Assembly: GCA_013298595.1 (NCBI GenBank)
Contig: JAAFIG010000036.1
Location: 1 to 47,829 of the forward strand
Source of the DNA: Deinococcales bacterium
GTDB taxonomy: Bacteria; Deinococcota; Deinococci; Deinococcales; JAAFIG01
Direction: 5' to 3'
Length of the DNA: 47,829 nucleotides
Positions 32,127 through 41,090 of this stretch are shown here, piece after piece. The notes beneath the pieces were generated by a model that ran no database searches, was not told where the DNA came from, and was given only the letters and a program-made list of their open reading frames with translations. The translations under genes were made by a program, and so were the position numbers. Each line of letters begins with the position of its first letter. Positions within the stretch are counted from its first letter, which is position 1.

Positions 32127-34781
32127 ATGTACCAAGGGTTACGTAAAAGCACATCGGGTCAAACGGCTCGGGTGTTGTTATGGCTGCTTGTTGCTGGTGT
32201 TGTTGCGACAATAGTGCATGGTATCGCTTTGCTGGTCATCCCTTCAATCTGGTTGGGTACGATTTTGCGTTTTCCACCAGGAATTTTCGCTGTCGTATTG
32301 TTAATGCTTGTTTCTAGGCAACACACTGGTCGGATTAAATTTGGTTGGCAACTCGTATGCCTCTCGAGTTTGACTTGGTGTTTTGCAGATGTCTTTTACG
32401 GCTTCACCGAAGTTATTCTGCAAATTTCGCCTGATAACTTAGCGATTTTGGCAATTCCTTATTTTGTATCAACTTTTATCATGATTGGTAGTGTTTCTTA
32501 TTTGGGTTATGGCATGCGGGAACCTGCTGGACGATTTGCTTTGTTGCTCGAGACCAGCATGGTTGTGGTTGGTTTAGGAGCGTTGCTATGGGTGTTGTTT
32601 TTAGGTAATGAAGTTGCGACTTTATCGTTGAATCAGGTTGCTGTTGATGTCATTTCGCCAATCATTGGTTTGGGTTTGGTTGGTTTTATGTTTGCTTTTA
32701 TGCTCAATCAGCGTCGTGCATTACGAACAGGTTTATTGTTAGCAGCGGGTACGCTATGTGTCGCTATTTTAATTGAAGGGGCAGATGTTATTCGGGCATT
32801 TGGTCGGTATCAAACGGGGTATATCATTGATGTCAGCGCTTCGATGGCATATGTCTTTTTTTCATTGGCTGCAATTACCAGTTTACTACCTGATTCACGT
32901 AGTACCATCGAACGTAATTGGGTGAGATTTGTCAATGTTTTACCGTATGGTGTTTTTGGTATTGCTTATATTGTTTTTTTAGTATTTTTCTTTACCGATG
33001 CTCATGAAAAATCACCAAAAATTGTTGAAACAGGTTTGGTGATTGCAATTGGTGTTTTGGCATTTTTGACAGCGTTACGTTCGATTCTGGCTAATCAAGC
33101 CAATGTTGCTTTAACCAACGAAATGCTCGAGTCTGAAGAGCGTTTACAATTGGCATTACAAGGTTCAAACGATGGCATTTGGGATTGGAAACTCAGTACA
33201 GGCGCAGTACGGCAATCACCGCGCTTAAACGCACTACTTGGTTATCCCGAAGAAGAAACCATGCGTACTCTTGAGGATTGGCAAGGCATGACTCACCCAG
33301 ATGATCTTGAACGAGTGATCGAAGAAACTTGGAAACATATCAAAGGCAAAACCGAGCATTTTTCGCTCGAGACTCGGTATCTTTGTGCCAATGGTGAGTA
33401 TCGGTGGTTTTTGATTCGTGGTATTGCGGTGCGGAACAATGGAAAAACTGTTCGTATGGCAGGTTCACTGACTGATATTACTGGTCGCAGCGGTGTTTAT
33501 GATGCTTTAACTGGTTTAGCGAACCGAGTTTTATTTCGTGAATACCTTGATCGTGCTATGCAGCGGCATGTGCGGTATGGCGATGCCTTTACAGTGATGT
33601 TCTTAGACTTAAACGATTTTAAAATCGTTAACGATAGTTTAGGGCATTTGGTTGGCGATGCGTTATTACTGCAAGTTGCCCAAAGACTCGAGCAAGCTGT
33701 TCGTCAAGGCGATACATTAGCGCGTTTAGGAGGCGATGAATTTGCTATTCTTGCTGAGCGGCGTGACAGACCCGATAAAACCACTTTTGAAAGTATGAGT
33801 ACGGCTGCTCTTGCCGAGCGTTTAATTCGTCGGATCGAAGAGCCATTTACGGTCGAAGAACGGCTGCTCAATGTCAGTGCTAGTATTGGCGTTGTTGACT
33901 CGAGCAGTGGTTTTAAAAAAGTGGACGAATTCCTCAGTGCGGCTGATACTGCTATGTACCACGCCAAAGGAACACGCTCGAGAGTGGCGTATTTTGATCA
34001 GGAAATGAGTGTGCGTTTAAATAAACGCCTCGAGTTAGAAAATGCTTTACGGGTGGCAATAAAAAATGATGAACTCAGGTTGCATTACCAAGCGATACTT
34101 GAAACAAAAAATCAGAATGTGATTGGCTTTGAAGCCTTACTACGTTGGACTCGAGCCAATCAGGAAGCTGTGGCACCTGATGTGTTTATTCCTGTGGCAG
34201 AACAAAGTGGTTTAATTAATGAAATTGGTGCTTGGGTGCTGGAAACGGCATGTCGTACCGCTGCAAAATGGCAAGAACATTTGAGTGTCAGTGTCAATGT
34301 CTCGAGTCGGCAATTTGAAAATGATGATTTTGTGGGGATTGTCCATAAGGTTTTGCAACAAACTAAATTAGCACCGCATCGTTTAATCCTAGAAATTACT
34401 GAAAGTGCTTTACTGGAAAGTGCCGAAGTTAATTTAGTGGCACTGCGTGCTTTGGGTGTGCAAGTACAAATAGATGATTTTGGTACGGGTTACTCGAGCC
34501 TGAGTTATTTGCAGCGTTTCCCTGTTTCAGCATTAAAAGTGGATAAAAGTTTTGTGCGCGACATTGCTAAAACCGAAACTCGAGCCATTGCTAAAGCCAT
34601 TATTTTATTAGCCCAAAGTTTGGGTTTGCGGGTGGTGGCTGAAGGCGTAGAAACCCAAGCCCAATTGGTTGCTTTACAAGAATTACAATGCGATGCTGTA
34701 CAAGGATTTTTGTTTGCTCATCCGATGGCTGAGGATTTACTAAAAAATGTTTTACTCGAGACATTTGAAGTTGTGGTTTAA
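32127..34781 (+). CDS. Membrane PAS-GGDEF-EAL cyclic-di-GMP protein
   Basis: 884 residues. About eight to nine N-terminal membrane helices (about 15-325) form a sensor region, then PAS (338-450, ERLQLALQGSNDGIW ... TDITGR), GGDEF (about 455-620) and EAL (about 635-875). The cyclase site GGDEF (535-539) is intact, and RxxD (RQGD) 5 residues before it is the inhibitory I-site. The phosphodiesterase residues are also kept: EALLRW (669), NVS, EITES, DDFGTGYSSL, KVDKSF, EGVET and QGFLFA. Both activities are therefore possible. The signal sensed by the membrane part is unknown. CTCGAG is sparse in the membrane region. Confidence 0.93.
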   Translation: MYQGLRKSTSGQTARVLLWLLVAGVVATIVHGIALLVIPSIWLGTILRFPPGIFAVVLLMLVSRQHTGRIKFGWQLVCLSSLTWCFADVFYGFTEVILQISPDNLAILAIPYFVSTFIMIGSVSYLGYGMREPAGRFALLLETSMVVVGLGALLWVLFLGNEVATLSLNQVAVDVISPIIGLGLVGFMFAFMLNQRRALRTGLLLAAGTLCVAILIEGADVIRAFGRYQTGYIIDVSASMAYVFFSLAAITSLLPDSRSTIERNWVRFVNVLPYGVFGIAYIVFLVFFFTDAHEKSPKIVETGLVIAIGVLAFLTALRSILANQANVALTNEMLESEERLQLALQGSNDGIWDWKLSTGAVRQSPRLNALLGYPEEETMRTLEDWQGMTHPDDLERVIEETWKHIKGKTEHFSLETRYLCANGEYRWFLIRGIAVRNNGKTVRMAGSLTDITGRSGVYDALTGLANRVLFREYLDRAMQRHVRYGDAFTVMFLDLNDFKIVNDSLGHLVGDALLLQVAQRLEQAVRQGDTLARLGGDEFAILAERRDRPDKTTFESMSTAALAERLIRRIEEPFTVEERLLNVSASIGVVDSSSGFKKVDEFLSAADTAMYHAKGTRSRVAYFDQEMSVRLNKRLELENALRVAIKNDELRLHYQAILETKNQNVIGFEALLRWTRANQEAVAPDVFIPVAEQSGLINEIGAWVLETACRTAAKWQEHLSVSVNVSSRQFENDDFVGIVHKVLQQTKLAPHRLILEITESALLESAEVNLVALRALGVQVQIDDFGTGYSSLSYLQRFPVSALKVDKSFVRDIAKTETRAIAKAIILLAQSLGLRVVAEGVETQAQLVALQELQCDAVQGFLFAHPMAEDLLKNVLLETFEVVV

Positions 34782-34785
34782 AGTT

Positions 34786-35862
34786 TTACCTGAACCAACT
34801 CAAAAACCATACGATTGATAGTAGCAGTAAAACAAGATAAAAAGTTGGTAAATACCGAGAAAACGGTTTGATCAAATCATCATGTAATACTTCAAGCAGT
34901 GTAGGATTTGGGGCGTTAATTACAGGAATATGCTGCTCTACCCCAAAATGAATTTCTTGTAATAACAAGGCAGCATTCTTTGGGCGATCCTCGAGTTTCA
35001 TGGCTAAGGAATCATCAATCACTTTGGCTAAACTTGGCGACAAATGCGGCTCGAGTTGGCGAATTGCTTGTATTTGCACACCTCGAGCACGGTCTAAGGC
35101 ATTGGCTGGAATGGTTTGGGTCAGTGCATGATAAAGCGTTTTTGCAAGCGCATAAAAATCGGTGGCTGGTGTCAATTGCACATCGTAACCAAATTGCTCG
35201 AGTGGAGCATACATGGGTGTTAATAAGCGTTCATGTTTGCTGCGCTGACCGAGTTTGTAATGCACTGCGCTACCATAATCAATCAGTTCGACTCGAGTGC
35301 TATTCAGAATAATATTGGCTGGTTTGATATCGCGGTGTAGTAAACCAAGCCCATGCAGTTCTTGAAGTACTTCAAGACAAGCCATGAGGATTCTTCTGGC
35401 TTCGATTTCACGTAACTTGACACCACTTTCGATGCGTTGCTCGAGGGTTTCGCCGCTGATAAATTCCATAGCAGTATAGATCGTGCCATTTTCTTGCCAA
35501 TACCCAAAACACCGCGTGGCACTAGGATGTTTGAGCAATTGTAATGTTTGGGCTTCAAACTCAGCACGAACAAGTAAGTGCTCGAACTCGAGTTTATTGT
35601 GTGGAACAACAAAGCCTCCACTTAATCGGCGAGCAATATCCGCTGAGAAAAGCTCTTTAATTGCTACTCGAGTGCCGTCTGATTGCAAAGCCAAATAAGT
35701 AATGCCAAAACCACCACACCCAAGCACTCGGTCTATCGTGTAGCGCTTTTGACCTAAGCTCGAGCCATTGGCTAGGGCATCTGGGATTGGTAAAACGGTC
35801 AAGCAATGTTGGCAACGAATTGCAAAATCAGGATTGGGTTTTTGACAACTCGAGCAAATCAC
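34786..35862 (-). CDS. Zinc-ribbon Ser/Thr protein kinase with C-terminal membrane anchor
   Basis: 358 residues from the GTG at 35862, chosen because TATTAT ends 5 nt upstream and the protein then begins directly with a zinc ribbon (MICSSCQKPNPDFAIRCQHC; two CxxC). An in-frame ATG at 35964 would overlap the divergent GNAT gene. The Hanks-type kinase domain (about 40-300) has GCGGFGITYLA, VAIKEL (Lys), HRDIKPANIIL (catalytic Asp), IDYGSAV in place of DFG, and MYAPLEQFG. One membrane helix (about 337-355) ends the protein, so the kinase faces the cytoplasm with no large sensor outside. No substrate gene is evident. Confidence 0.9.
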   Translation of the reverse strand: MICSSCQKPNPDFAIRCQHCLTVLPIPDALANGSSLGQKRYTIDRVLGCGGFGITYLALQSDGTRVAIKELFSADIARRLSGGFVVPHNKLEFEHLLVRAEFEAQTLQLLKHPSATRCFGYWQENGTIYTAMEFISGETLEQRIESGVKLREIEARRILMACLEVLQELHGLGLLHRDIKPANIILNSTRVELIDYGSAVHYKLGQRSKHERLLTPMYAPLEQFGYDVQLTPATDFYALAKTLYHALTQTIPANALDRARGVQIQAIRQLEPHLSPSLAKVIDDSLAMKLEDRPKNAALLLQEIHFGVEQHIPVINAPNPTLLEVLHDDLIKPFSRYLPTFYLVLLLLSIVWFLSWFR

Positions 35863-35867
35863 AGTTG

Positions 35868-35873
35868 ATAATA
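35868..35873 (-). promoter_or_regulatory. -10 box TATTAT for leaderless kinase gene
   Basis: TATTAT on the minus strand with 5 nt to the GTG at 35862. Confidence 0.55.
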
Positions 35874-35940
35874 CGAGGTTTCTAAAGCTTTGGTTGCCGC
35901 ATACGCCAAAGTGCGGATGTTTCCGAGAATACCAAGTCGG

Positions 35941-35946
35941 TAGGCT
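35941..35946 (+). promoter_or_regulatory. -10 box TAGGCT for leaderless GNAT gene
   Basis: TAGGCT with 6 nt to the ATG at 35953, back to back with the kinase promoter in 90 bp. Confidence 0.55.
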
Positions 35947-35952
35947 AATACC

Positions 35953-36990
35953 ATGACTCCTCAATTGATGAATTTACAAACCATGTCGGATCAGGAATTA
36001 CAAAAATTCTATGCCTTTTCAATTGCCAGAAACGCAGAATATTACCCTGAAGACCCTGTTACACCTTATGAAGACTGGGTGCGTAGGTGGCGAGAACCTG
36101 CCCCGCATGATGTCTCGAGACGCGTAGCAATTGTTCATAACCAAACAGTTATTGGGGTTGCCGATGCAGATTGGCGGGATAATGATACCGAAAATCCAGA
36201 CCAAGCATGGACAAATGTTTCGGTTGACCCAGCGTTCATGCGTCAAGGCTATGGAACAAAATTACTGCATGTTCTGCTCGAGGAAATCCAGCCCCTAGGT
36301 AGGAAAAAATTGTTTTGTGGTACCAGTAGTATTAAACCTGGCGGAAAGCCGTTTGCTGAAAAAATGGGTGCTAAATTTGGACTCGAGGAAGGAACCAACC
36401 AGCTTTTGTTTTCAGAGATGGATGTAGGTTATTTGCAACGATCACTCGAGCAAGCACCCAAGGATCGTTTTTCATTCATTTGGTTTGATAGCGATTACCC
36501 CGAAGATGATGCAACACTGCAAAAACTTTGCGATATGTTTGCAGTTATGAACACCGCTCCACGTGGTGATCTCGAGTTTAATGATTGGAAAGCCACACCA
36601 GAAAAATTGCGTGATGAAGCAGCCAATGCTAAAAAGCACCAGCAGCAATGGTGGCTTTGTATTGCAGTTGAAAATACAACTGGGAACTTTGCTGGTTTTA
36701 CCGAAACAGGTTGGCATCATAATCGTCCAAAAGTGGCTGGACAGTACGGTACAGGGGTAGACCCAACTTACCGTGGACATGGTTTAGGAGCATGGTTGAA
36801 AGCTGCGATGATTGATCGCATATTGCGTGAACGACCTACTGTAGACCGTATTCGTACAGGCAATGCTGACAGCAATGTGCCGATGCTAAAAATCAATCAT
36901 AGCCTTGGTTTTAAACCGTATCATAAACATATTAGCTGGCAAATTGATGTGGCTAAGACCCTAGAGATTCTTCGTACTCAAGTGCAGTAA
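35953..36990 (+). CDS. Tandem GNAT-family N-acetyltransferase
   Basis: 345 residues with two GNAT domains. The first (about 1-165) has VDPAFMRQGYGTKLLHVLLEE, an R/Q-x-x-G-x-G acetyl-CoA loop; the second (about 170-335) has VDPTYRGHGLGAWLKAAMI, with NADSNVPMLKINHSLGFKPY following as in mycothiol-synthase-like tandem acetyltransferases. Only the second loop is fully canonical. The substrate is unknown. The TAGGCT box 6 nt upstream and lack of a Shine-Dalgarno site predict a leaderless mRNA. It is divergent from the kinase gene. Confidence 0.88.
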   Translation: MTPQLMNLQTMSDQELQKFYAFSIARNAEYYPEDPVTPYEDWVRRWREPAPHDVSRRVAIVHNQTVIGVADADWRDNDTENPDQAWTNVSVDPAFMRQGYGTKLLHVLLEEIQPLGRKKLFCGTSSIKPGGKPFAEKMGAKFGLEEGTNQLLFSEMDVGYLQRSLEQAPKDRFSFIWFDSDYPEDDATLQKLCDMFAVMNTAPRGDLEFNDWKATPEKLRDEAANAKKHQQQWWLCIAVENTTGNFAGFTETGWHHNRPKVAGQYGTGVDPTYRGHGLGAWLKAAMIDRILRERPTVDRIRTGNADSNVPMLKINHSLGFKPYHKHISWQIDVAKTLEILRTQVQ

Positions 36991-37007
36991 TGTGTTTATC
37001 TAAGTGT

Positions 37008-37045
37008 CCTCGAGTTGCTCAGTTGGCTCGAGGGTTTATCTTTTA
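37008..37045. terminator. Hairpin of two CTCGAG copies between convergent genes
   Basis: CCTCGAG - 12 nt - CTCGAGG followed by GTTTATCTTTT on the plus strand, between the GNAT stop and the rrf2 stop. It uses the over-abundant motif as terminator stem. Confidence 0.6.
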
Positions 37046-37521
37046 CCAACACCAAAATCTGTAGGGCGTAGTAAATGCTCGAGACAATGGCTGTAGTCCA
37101 CGCCAATTTTGGCATCTTCGACTAAATCTGCCACACTGGTGTCCTCGAGTACTGCTAAAATTGCGTCTCGGACGCGTATCCAGATATTGCTGCGGGCATG
37201 GCAGCGCGGCTCTTCGGGGCATTGTTTATGCCAGTTGCGGCTGGCACAAGATAAGGCTGCGACGGGTCCGTCTATGGCACGGAGGACATGGGATAATGGG
37301 ATGTCAGCAGCGTTTTTAGCTAAGGCATAGCCACCACCAGCTCCTTTTTTGGCACTGACAATTTCTTGGGCTGCGAGTGCAGCGAGTAAACGCACCAAAT
37401 AGGCTTTGGGAACGTTGGTAGCACTAGCAATGTCGTCGCCATGTTGCCATGTATTTGGGTCTTGTGTGCCAAGGTAGGCGAGGGCTTTAAAAGCATAAAT
37501 GTCGGTATTGGATAAGCGCAT
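37036..37521 (-). CDS. Rrf2-family regulator with three-cysteine Fe-S motif
   Basis: 161 residues from the ATG at 37521, which begins MRLSNTDIYAFKALAYLG as Rrf2 proteins do; an in-frame ATG at 37608 would add 29 residues. The winged helix includes VPKAYLVRLLAALAAQEIVSAKKGAGGGYALAK. Cys92, Cys101 and Cys107 lie in the cluster loop, so an iron-sulfur cofactor as in IscR/NsrR is likely, although the spacing differs. It is divergent from the gene set ending in sulfite reductase, its probable target. TATGCT lies 6 nt before the start; palindrome GTATTCGAGAATAC is 22-35 bp upstream. Confidence 0.9.
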   Translation of the reverse strand: MRLSNTDIYAFKALAYLGTQDPNTWQHGDDIASATNVPKAYLVRLLAALAAQEIVSAKKGAGGGYALAKNAADIPLSHVLRAIDGPVAALSCASRNWHKQCPEEPRCHARSNIWIRVRDAILAVLEDTSVADLVEDAKIGVDYSHCLEHLLRPTDFGVGKR

Positions 37522-37527
37522 GTTCTT

Positions 37528-37533
37528 AGCATA
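37528..37533 (-). promoter_or_regulatory. -10 box TATGCT for leaderless rrf2 gene
   Basis: TATGCT on the minus strand with 6 nt to the ATG at 37521. Confidence 0.55.
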
Positions 37534-37542
37534 GCGTTTCTC

Positions 37543-37556
37543 GTATTCGAGAATAC
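37543..37556. promoter_or_regulatory. Candidate Rrf2 operator GTATTCGAGAATAC
   Basis: 6+2+6 palindrome positioned over the -20 to -35 region of the rrf2 promoter. Autorepression and control of the divergent sulfite-reductase operon is inferred. Confidence 0.45.
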
Positions 37557-37691
37557 TTGACAATTTTTGTAAACCATTTAGATTAAGAGCCATGAAGTTT
37601 GTCTTCAAAACTCGAGAAACCCGAATGCCATGTTGTTGTCATTAAAGCATTCATTATCTAGCCCTCGAGTCAAAATTTTAGGAGACACAAC

Positions 37692-38231
37692 ATGCAACTC
37701 AGCCTGAACGCCCAAGCCATTCGTACAAACAATCAGATTCAACGCATTAAAGGCGCAATAGAAGACCCATTTGCCCGTTACAACATCAGTCTGCGCTGGG
37801 ATGGACAAACACTCGAGGGTAGACTTGGCGGTTGGTGGTTTGCCGAGAATCTGCGTCTCGAGCGACGAATTCATAGTTTACTTGGCACAGTCCTGAGTGG
37901 CGCAGTGCGCTTGGCAGTCAGTGCCCAAGTCAGTAGTCAACAACTCGAGATTCGTATTTCAGGCTCGAGGCATTTTGAACGTGCGATTGTTTTTCTGGGT
38001 GGTCAGACATTGACTGGGCAAGTGTTCCAAAATGATGTCGCTGCACCTCTCGAATTTCAAATTTTGCATGGCAAACTGAGTGGAAAAATTAATCACGGAC
38101 AACCAATTCAACTCGAGGCAAACAATACGCCTGATTGGATTTTATTAACGGCTGCCATTATTGCTGATGCAGCTCAAAGAGAAGTGTCTAAAGCCTTGCT
38201 TGAGTCTTTAGATGCAATGGGGGAGAGGTAA
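37692..38231 (+). CDS. Hypothetical protein, 179 aa, sulfite-reductase operon
   Basis: I recognise no family. It has no signal peptide or membrane helix and looks beta-rich in the middle: many short strands such as LEGRLGGWW, LEIRISGS, LEFQILHGKLSGKI. A helical segment ends it (about 150-175). It is the first gene of the set 37692-40398 and is separated by one nt from the DUF4395 gene. AGGAG lies 8 nt before the ATG. Being with DUF4395 and sulfite reductase suggests a sulfur-related role, but nothing in the sequence states one. Confidence 0.75.
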   Translation: MQLSLNAQAIRTNNQIQRIKGAIEDPFARYNISLRWDGQTLEGRLGGWWFAENLRLERRIHSLLGTVLSGAVRLAVSAQVSSQQLEIRISGSRHFERAIVFLGGQTLTGQVFQNDVAAPLEFQILHGKLSGKINHGQPIQLEANNTPDWILLTAAIIADAAQREVSKALLESLDAMGER

Positions 38232-38232
38232 T

Positions 38233-38667
38233 ATGAAAAATTTTGACAGCCATATTTTACGAGCGAACCAAATCAGTATTGTTGGTTTAATCGGATTAGC
38301 CTTTTTGCTACAAGCACCAGCTATTGTGTATTTTGTTGCCGCAGTGATGCTGTTTGGCACTTTTGAACCTCGCTTGGCACTGTTTAAACTTTTCTACTCG
38401 AGCCTGATTCGCCCAGTTTTCAAAATCCCTGCTAAACTCGAGTTAGACGATCCACGCCCACACAATTTTGCCCAAGGTTTAGGTGGAATTTTTATGCTTG
38501 CCTCGAGCTTAGCTTTTTTGTTTGGCGCAGGTATTTTTGGTTGGATATTAGCTGCAATGGTGGCTGCTTTAGCATTACTGAATTTAACCACTGGTATTTG
38601 TGTTGGTTGCTTCTTATACTTTCAATGGAAAATGCTACCCCACCGATTCAAACCCACAAGCACTTAA
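38233..38667 (+). CDS. DUF4395 membrane protein
   Basis: 144 residues with two hydrophobic pairs (about 15-45 and 90-120). DUF4395 landmarks are FEPRLALFKLFYSSLIRP and the end LNLTTGICVGCFLYFQW, with the conserved CxxC pair that is redox-suggestive. DUF4395 genes are often found near thioredoxin, rhodanese or sulfur-assimilation genes. The start at 38233 (GGGAGAGG upstream) is chosen over an in-frame ATG at 38212 that would overlap the previous gene. It is translationally close to both neighbours. Confidence 0.85.
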   Translation: MKNFDSHILRANQISIVGLIGLAFLLQAPAIVYFVAAVMLFGTFEPRLALFKLFYSSLIRPVFKIPAKLELDDPRPHNFAQGLGGIFMLASSLAFLFGAGIFGWILAAMVAALALLNLTTGICVGCFLYFQWKMLPHRFKPTST

Positions 38668-38707
38668 TTGGGTTAGGGCAGGTTAAAGCCCGTAGCTCAA
38701 AACCCAA
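38668..38707 (+). promoter_or_regulatory. Nested stem-loop leader before sulfite reductase
   Basis: TTGGGTT (38668) pairs with AACCCAA (38701), enclosing GGGC/GCCC (38676-38691). It starts immediately after the DUF4395 stop and ends 17 nt before the sulfite reductase ATG. No T-tract follows, so it is not an obvious terminator. It is a possible processing site or cis-regulator. Confidence 0.45.
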
Positions 38708-38724
38708 TCTCACACAAGGATTCC

Positions 38725-40398
38725 ATGACTGCGCCCACTCTTTCTAAAGTCGAACAAGTCAAACTTAGCAGCCATTACTTGCGTGGCACAATTCAAACCG
38801 AACTCGAGAATAGCACAGATTTTTTTGCCGATGGCAACGATTTGCTGCTTAAATTTCATGGGATTTATCAACAAGAAGACCGTGATGTCCGCAAAGCCCG
38901 TAAAGCGGCTGGGTTAGGCGCAGAGCATACCTTTATGATCCGTGTGGCAATCCCTGGTGGTGTGCTTTTAAGAAGCCAATACCTCGAGTTAGATAGATTA
39001 TCGGATTCATTGGCAAATGGTGGCTTACGTATTACGACCCGCCAAGCAATTCAATATCATGGTGTGGTTAAAGGTGGTTTAAAACCGCTCTTAAAAAGTC
39101 TCGAGCAATGGCAGATGACTTCATTATCGGCATGTGGTGATGTGGTGCGTAACATTGTGGCATGTCCTGCGCCGTTTAAGAGTGCAGCTCGAGATGAAAT
39201 TATGCAATATGCGTTGCAACTTTCCAATGGTTTAAAACCTCGAGCCAGTTCTTACTTCGAGATTTGGCTAGATGGTGAAAAAGCTGCAACCCTCGAGCAA
39301 GAAGAACCACTTTATGGCGAGTCTTACTTACCTCGGAAATTTAAAGTTGCTTTTGCTTTCCCAAATGATAACTGCGTGGATGCTTATACCCAAGATGTTG
39401 GTGTAGTCCCAGTGATGAATGGCGATAGACTCGAGGCATTTACCTTAATTGTTGGTGGTGGACTTGGGCAAAGCCACACCGTTAAAGATACCCATCCGCG
39501 CCTAGGCGACCCAATGACCACAATTGCTCCAGAAAAATTACTTGAAACAATCAAAGCCATTGTGGTTGTGCAACGCGACCAAGGGCGACGTGATGACCGA
39601 AAGTACAGCCGAATGAAGTACTTGGTTGAAGCGATGGGCATTACAAACTTTAAACTCGAGGTGGAAAAAGTACTTGGCACGAGTTTACCTGCACCGAAAG
39701 CGCTCGAGTGGCTTTCTGGCGATGACCATTTAGGTTGGTTTGAACAAGGCGATGGTAAATTGTTCCTTGGTTTATTTATCGAAAATGGTCGTTTAAAAGA
39801 TGATATTCGGGTTGGTATTCGTCAAGCTGTCGAGCAATTTGTACCCGAGGTACGTTTAACGCCGCAACAAAATATCTTGTTATGTCATATCGAACCCAAA
39901 GATAAAGCTGCGCTCGAGGCATTGCTAGCACAACATGGTATTGCCTTACCCGAAACCATTGCACCTGTGGTGCGTCATGCCATGGCTTGCCCAGCCTTTC
40001 CAACGTGTGGGCTTGCTATTACCGAAGCTGAACGTGCCATGCCAGAGATCATCCGCGAAGTCCAAACCATGCTCGAGCAACACAGCTTAGAAGCTGACAG
40101 TATCGCACCGCATATTCGTATGACTGGTTGCCCAAATGGTTGTGCTCGACCATACAGTGCCGAAATTGGTTTGGTTGGACGTGGGGTGAATAGTTACGCC
40201 ATATACCTTGGTGGAAGTCATCTTGGCACACGACTGGCAGAAGTCTACTTAGATAATGTCCCTCGAGAAACAATGATCAGCACCCTCGAGAAAGTCTTTG
40301 TGCATTTTAAAACCAATAAACTCGAGTCTGAACGCATTGGCGATTACTGTGCCCGAGTTGGTGTAGCACAACTCAAAGATCAGCTCAGTCTGTCGTAG
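38725..40398 (+). CDS. Sulfite/nitrite reductase hemoprotein (CysI-like)
   Basis: 557 residues with two ferredoxin-like half-domains and siroheme/4Fe4S sites. Visible are LRITTRQAIQYHGV, ACPAFPTCGLAITEAERAMP and RMTGCPNGCARPYSAEIGLVGRG, the C-x5-C ... C-x3-C cluster ligands (Cys of ACPAFPTC and GCPNGC). RMTGCPNGCARPY and the TSLSACGDVVRNIVACPAP segment match CysI/ferredoxin-sulfite reductases better than nitrite reductases, so it reduces sulfite to sulfide. AAGGA precedes the ATG. It is controlled by the leader above and probably the Rrf2 protein; it ends 14 bp into the 3' end of a convergent gene. Confidence 0.93.
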   Translation: MTAPTLSKVEQVKLSSHYLRGTIQTELENSTDFFADGNDLLLKFHGIYQQEDRDVRKARKAAGLGAEHTFMIRVAIPGGVLLRSQYLELDRLSDSLANGGLRITTRQAIQYHGVVKGGLKPLLKSLEQWQMTSLSACGDVVRNIVACPAPFKSAARDEIMQYALQLSNGLKPRASSYFEIWLDGEKAATLEQEEPLYGESYLPRKFKVAFAFPNDNCVDAYTQDVGVVPVMNGDRLEAFTLIVGGGLGQSHTVKDTHPRLGDPMTTIAPEKLLETIKAIVVVQRDQGRRDDRKYSRMKYLVEAMGITNFKLEVEKVLGTSLPAPKALEWLSGDDHLGWFEQGDGKLFLGLFIENGRLKDDIRVGIRQAVEQFVPEVRLTPQQNILLCHIEPKDKAALEALLAQHGIALPETIAPVVRHAMACPAFPTCGLAITEAERAMPEIIREVQTMLEQHSLEADSIAPHIRMTGCPNGCARPYSAEIGLVGRGVNSYAIYLGGSHLGTRLAEVYLDNVPRETMISTLEKVFVHFKTNKLESERIGDYCARVGVAQLKDQLSLS

Positions 40399-41083
40399 TT
40401 TTGAAGGAAAATGGGTTGAAATTGGTGGTTCGGTCAAATGAATCAATACCTTCAGCCCGTTTTAAATGTAAAACAACCAAGGTCGTAACTGGGGTTAGGG
40501 CTATCTCGAGTCCTACTTTATAAATGTAATTGGTGGCAATAATGCTCCATAAAACATCAGTGGGTACTGCACCAGCCCCAATGCCAAAAGCAATAAAAGA
40601 AAAAATCAGGGTATCAGCAGCTTGACCAACCAATGTACTACCAATGGCTCGAGCTGCAAAGAATTTGCCATTGGTGGCAAGCTTCATTTTTGCCAACACA
40701 AAACTATTTAAGAATTCGCCAAAGAAAAATGCGACAATACTAGCCAGCACAATTTGCGGTACAAAACCAAGCACTGTTTCAAAAGCACCTTTGGTAAAAC
40801 TCGAGTCGTGGGTTGGCAATACACTGACTAACGCAAAAACTAAGCTCGAGAAAACACTTGCGCCTAATCCAAACCAGATTACACGACGGGCATTTTTGTA
40901 ACCATACACTTCGGTTAGGACATCGCCAAAAATATAGGTGATAGGAAATAAAAATGTGCCGCCATCAAAAATGGGTTTCCAGATTCCAAGGTCTAACGCT
41001 GCGGTTTTGGTACTGGCAATGTTACTGACGACCAATGCCACAGCAAAAGCAGCCAGAATATAATCAAAGAAACGAAATTTCAC
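40385..41083 (-). CDS. Queuosine-precursor transporter (YhhQ/VUT family)
   Basis: 232 residues from the GTG at 41083, where TACACT lies 7 nt upstream and the protein begins KFRFFDYILAAFAVALVVSNIAS as the family does. An in-frame ATG at 41143 would add 20 residues and overlap the esterase gene. Six to seven membrane segments and the motifs FPITYIFGDVLTEVYGYKNARRVIW and GSTLVGQAADTLIFSFIAFG identify the VUT family, which takes up preQ0/preQ1 or related precursors. The last 14 bp overlap the end of sulfite reductase on the other strand. Confidence 0.88.
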   Translation of the reverse strand: MKFRFFDYILAAFAVALVVSNIASTKTAALDLGIWKPIFDGGTFLFPITYIFGDVLTEVYGYKNARRVIWFGLGASVFSSLVFALVSVLPTHDSSFTKGAFETVLGFVPQIVLASIVAFFFGEFLNSFVLAKMKLATNGKFFAARAIGSTLVGQAADTLIFSFIAFGIGAGAVPTDVLWSIIATNYIYKVGLEIALTPVTTLVVLHLKRAEGIDSFDRTTNFNPFSFKTTTD

Positions 41084-41090
41084 GCCCAGC

